Shown here: in pieces, positions 15,743 to 16,093 of the stretch | Layout: each line of letters opens with the position of its first letter | Position numbering within the stretch: position 1 is the first letter of the stretch | NCBI GenBank assembly: GCA_026713405.1 | Contig: JAPOON010000245.1 | Location: 1-16,093, forward strand | Direction of reading: 5' to 3' | Source of the DNA: Gammaproteobacteria bacterium | Lineage (GTDB): Bacteria > Pseudomonadota > Gammaproteobacteria > Pseudomonadales > Azotimanducaceae_A | DNA: 16,093 bases | The notes under the pieces: generated by a model | Told to the model about the DNA's origin: nothing | Databases searched by the model: none | The model's input: only the letters and a program-made list of their open reading frames with translations | Made by a program: the position numbers and the translations under genes

Positions 15743-16093
15743 GCGCCGGGCCCGTAAACGTCGCCATCGCGGGCGCCACCGGCGCCGTCGGCGAGGCATT
15801 GGTAGAGATTCTGGAAGAACGCGGGTTCCCCGTGGGGCGCCTGTTCCTGCTCGCGAGCGAACGCTCCGCAGGCAAGCGTTACCGGTTCTGCGGCGAGTCG
15901 ATCACGGTCCAGCGCCTCGATGAATTCGATTTCGAACAGGCGCAGATCGGTTTCTTCTCCGCGGGCGGCGCCGTTTCGGCGGAATTCGCGCCAAAGGCCG
16001 CAGCCGCCGGCTGCGTGGTGATAGACAACACCTCCCATTTCCGCTACGACGACGACATCCCGTTGATCGTGCCCGAAGTCAACCTGCATCGCC
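15739..16093 (+). CDS. asd: Aspartate-semialdehyde dehydrogenase, N-terminal part (cut by window end)
   Basis: The 118 visible residues are the NADP-binding domain of aspartate-semialdehyde dehydrogenase. This enzyme reduces aspartyl phosphate on the path to lysine/diaminopimelate, threonine and methionine. Seen are the Rossmann motif IAGATGAVG near residues 9-17, [19 protein letters not shown], and [20 protein letters not shown] followed by PEVN. The catalytic Cys lies beyond the window. The GTG start at 15739 has GGAGG 5-6 nt upstream and overlaps the leuB stop by 4 bp, making it the last visible gene of the leu operon. A leuCDB-asd order is known from Pseudomonas and Betaproteobacteria. 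The paralogous USG-1 type is a less likely alternative. Confidence 0.93.
   Translation, partial: MSAGPVNVAIAGATGAVGEALVEILEERGFPVGRLFLLASERSAGKRYRFCGESITVQRLDEFDFEQAQIGFFSAGGAVSAEFAPKAAAAGCVVIDNTSHFRYDDDIPLIVPEVNLHR

Overview
The window is GC-rich, densely coding DNA from a Gram-negative bacterium with an outer membrane. It carries two TonB-dependent receptors, a lipoprotein with a lipobox, and leuC-leuD-leuB followed directly by asd, an order familiar from Gammaproteobacteria and Betaproteobacteria. An uncultured or marine-type gammaproteobacterium is my best guess, but nothing here fixes the taxon. I see no rRNA, tRNA, CRISPR array, insertion sequence or phage gene.

Left part (1-8016): an uptake and catabolism locus. 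A HyuA-type hydantoinase/oxoprolinase subunit (minus strand, cut by the window edge) is divergent from a TonB-dependent receptor (1255-3456). The receptor is followed closely by an XRE-HTH/cupin regulator (3482-4066) and a stand-alone small cupin (4089-4388). Between hyuA and the receptor lies a 60-bp island of about 22% GC with a clear sigma70-like promoter and a perfect 7-3-7 palindrome over its -35 box. This is the natural candidate operator for the XRE-cupin protein. After a 335-bp gap comes a second, unrelated TonB-dependent receptor (4724-7219) with a non-ATG start and a textbook EF-hand calcium loop, then a glutathione S-transferase-like gene (7381-8016). The reading is that the receptors import a substrate, possibly a cyclic amide or metal-bound compound, which HyuA and its unseen partner process under XRE-cupin control. 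The substrate cannot be read from sequence.

Middle part (8036-12224): a convergent DUF3300 protein with a Tyr/His-rich centre and a very long basic Pro/Arg/Ser tail lies on the minus strand. Divergent from it is a surface lipoprotein with two 93-residue Ig/cadherin-like repeats and a PDZ plus S41 (C-terminal processing) peptidase. That gene is interrupted by a single in-frame amber codon at 11097-11099, while everything else, including the Ser/Lys pair, is intact.

Right part (12225-16093): a structured non-coding leader with two back-to-back 9-bp hairpins, a weak promoter and a T7 run precedes leuC-leuD-leuB-asd. These encode isopropylmalate isomerase (two subunits), isopropylmalate dehydrogenase and aspartate-semialdehyde dehydrogenase (cut by the window end). 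leuC/leuD and leuB/asd overlap by 4 bp (GTGA), which points to one translationally coupled operon. leuA is not in the window.
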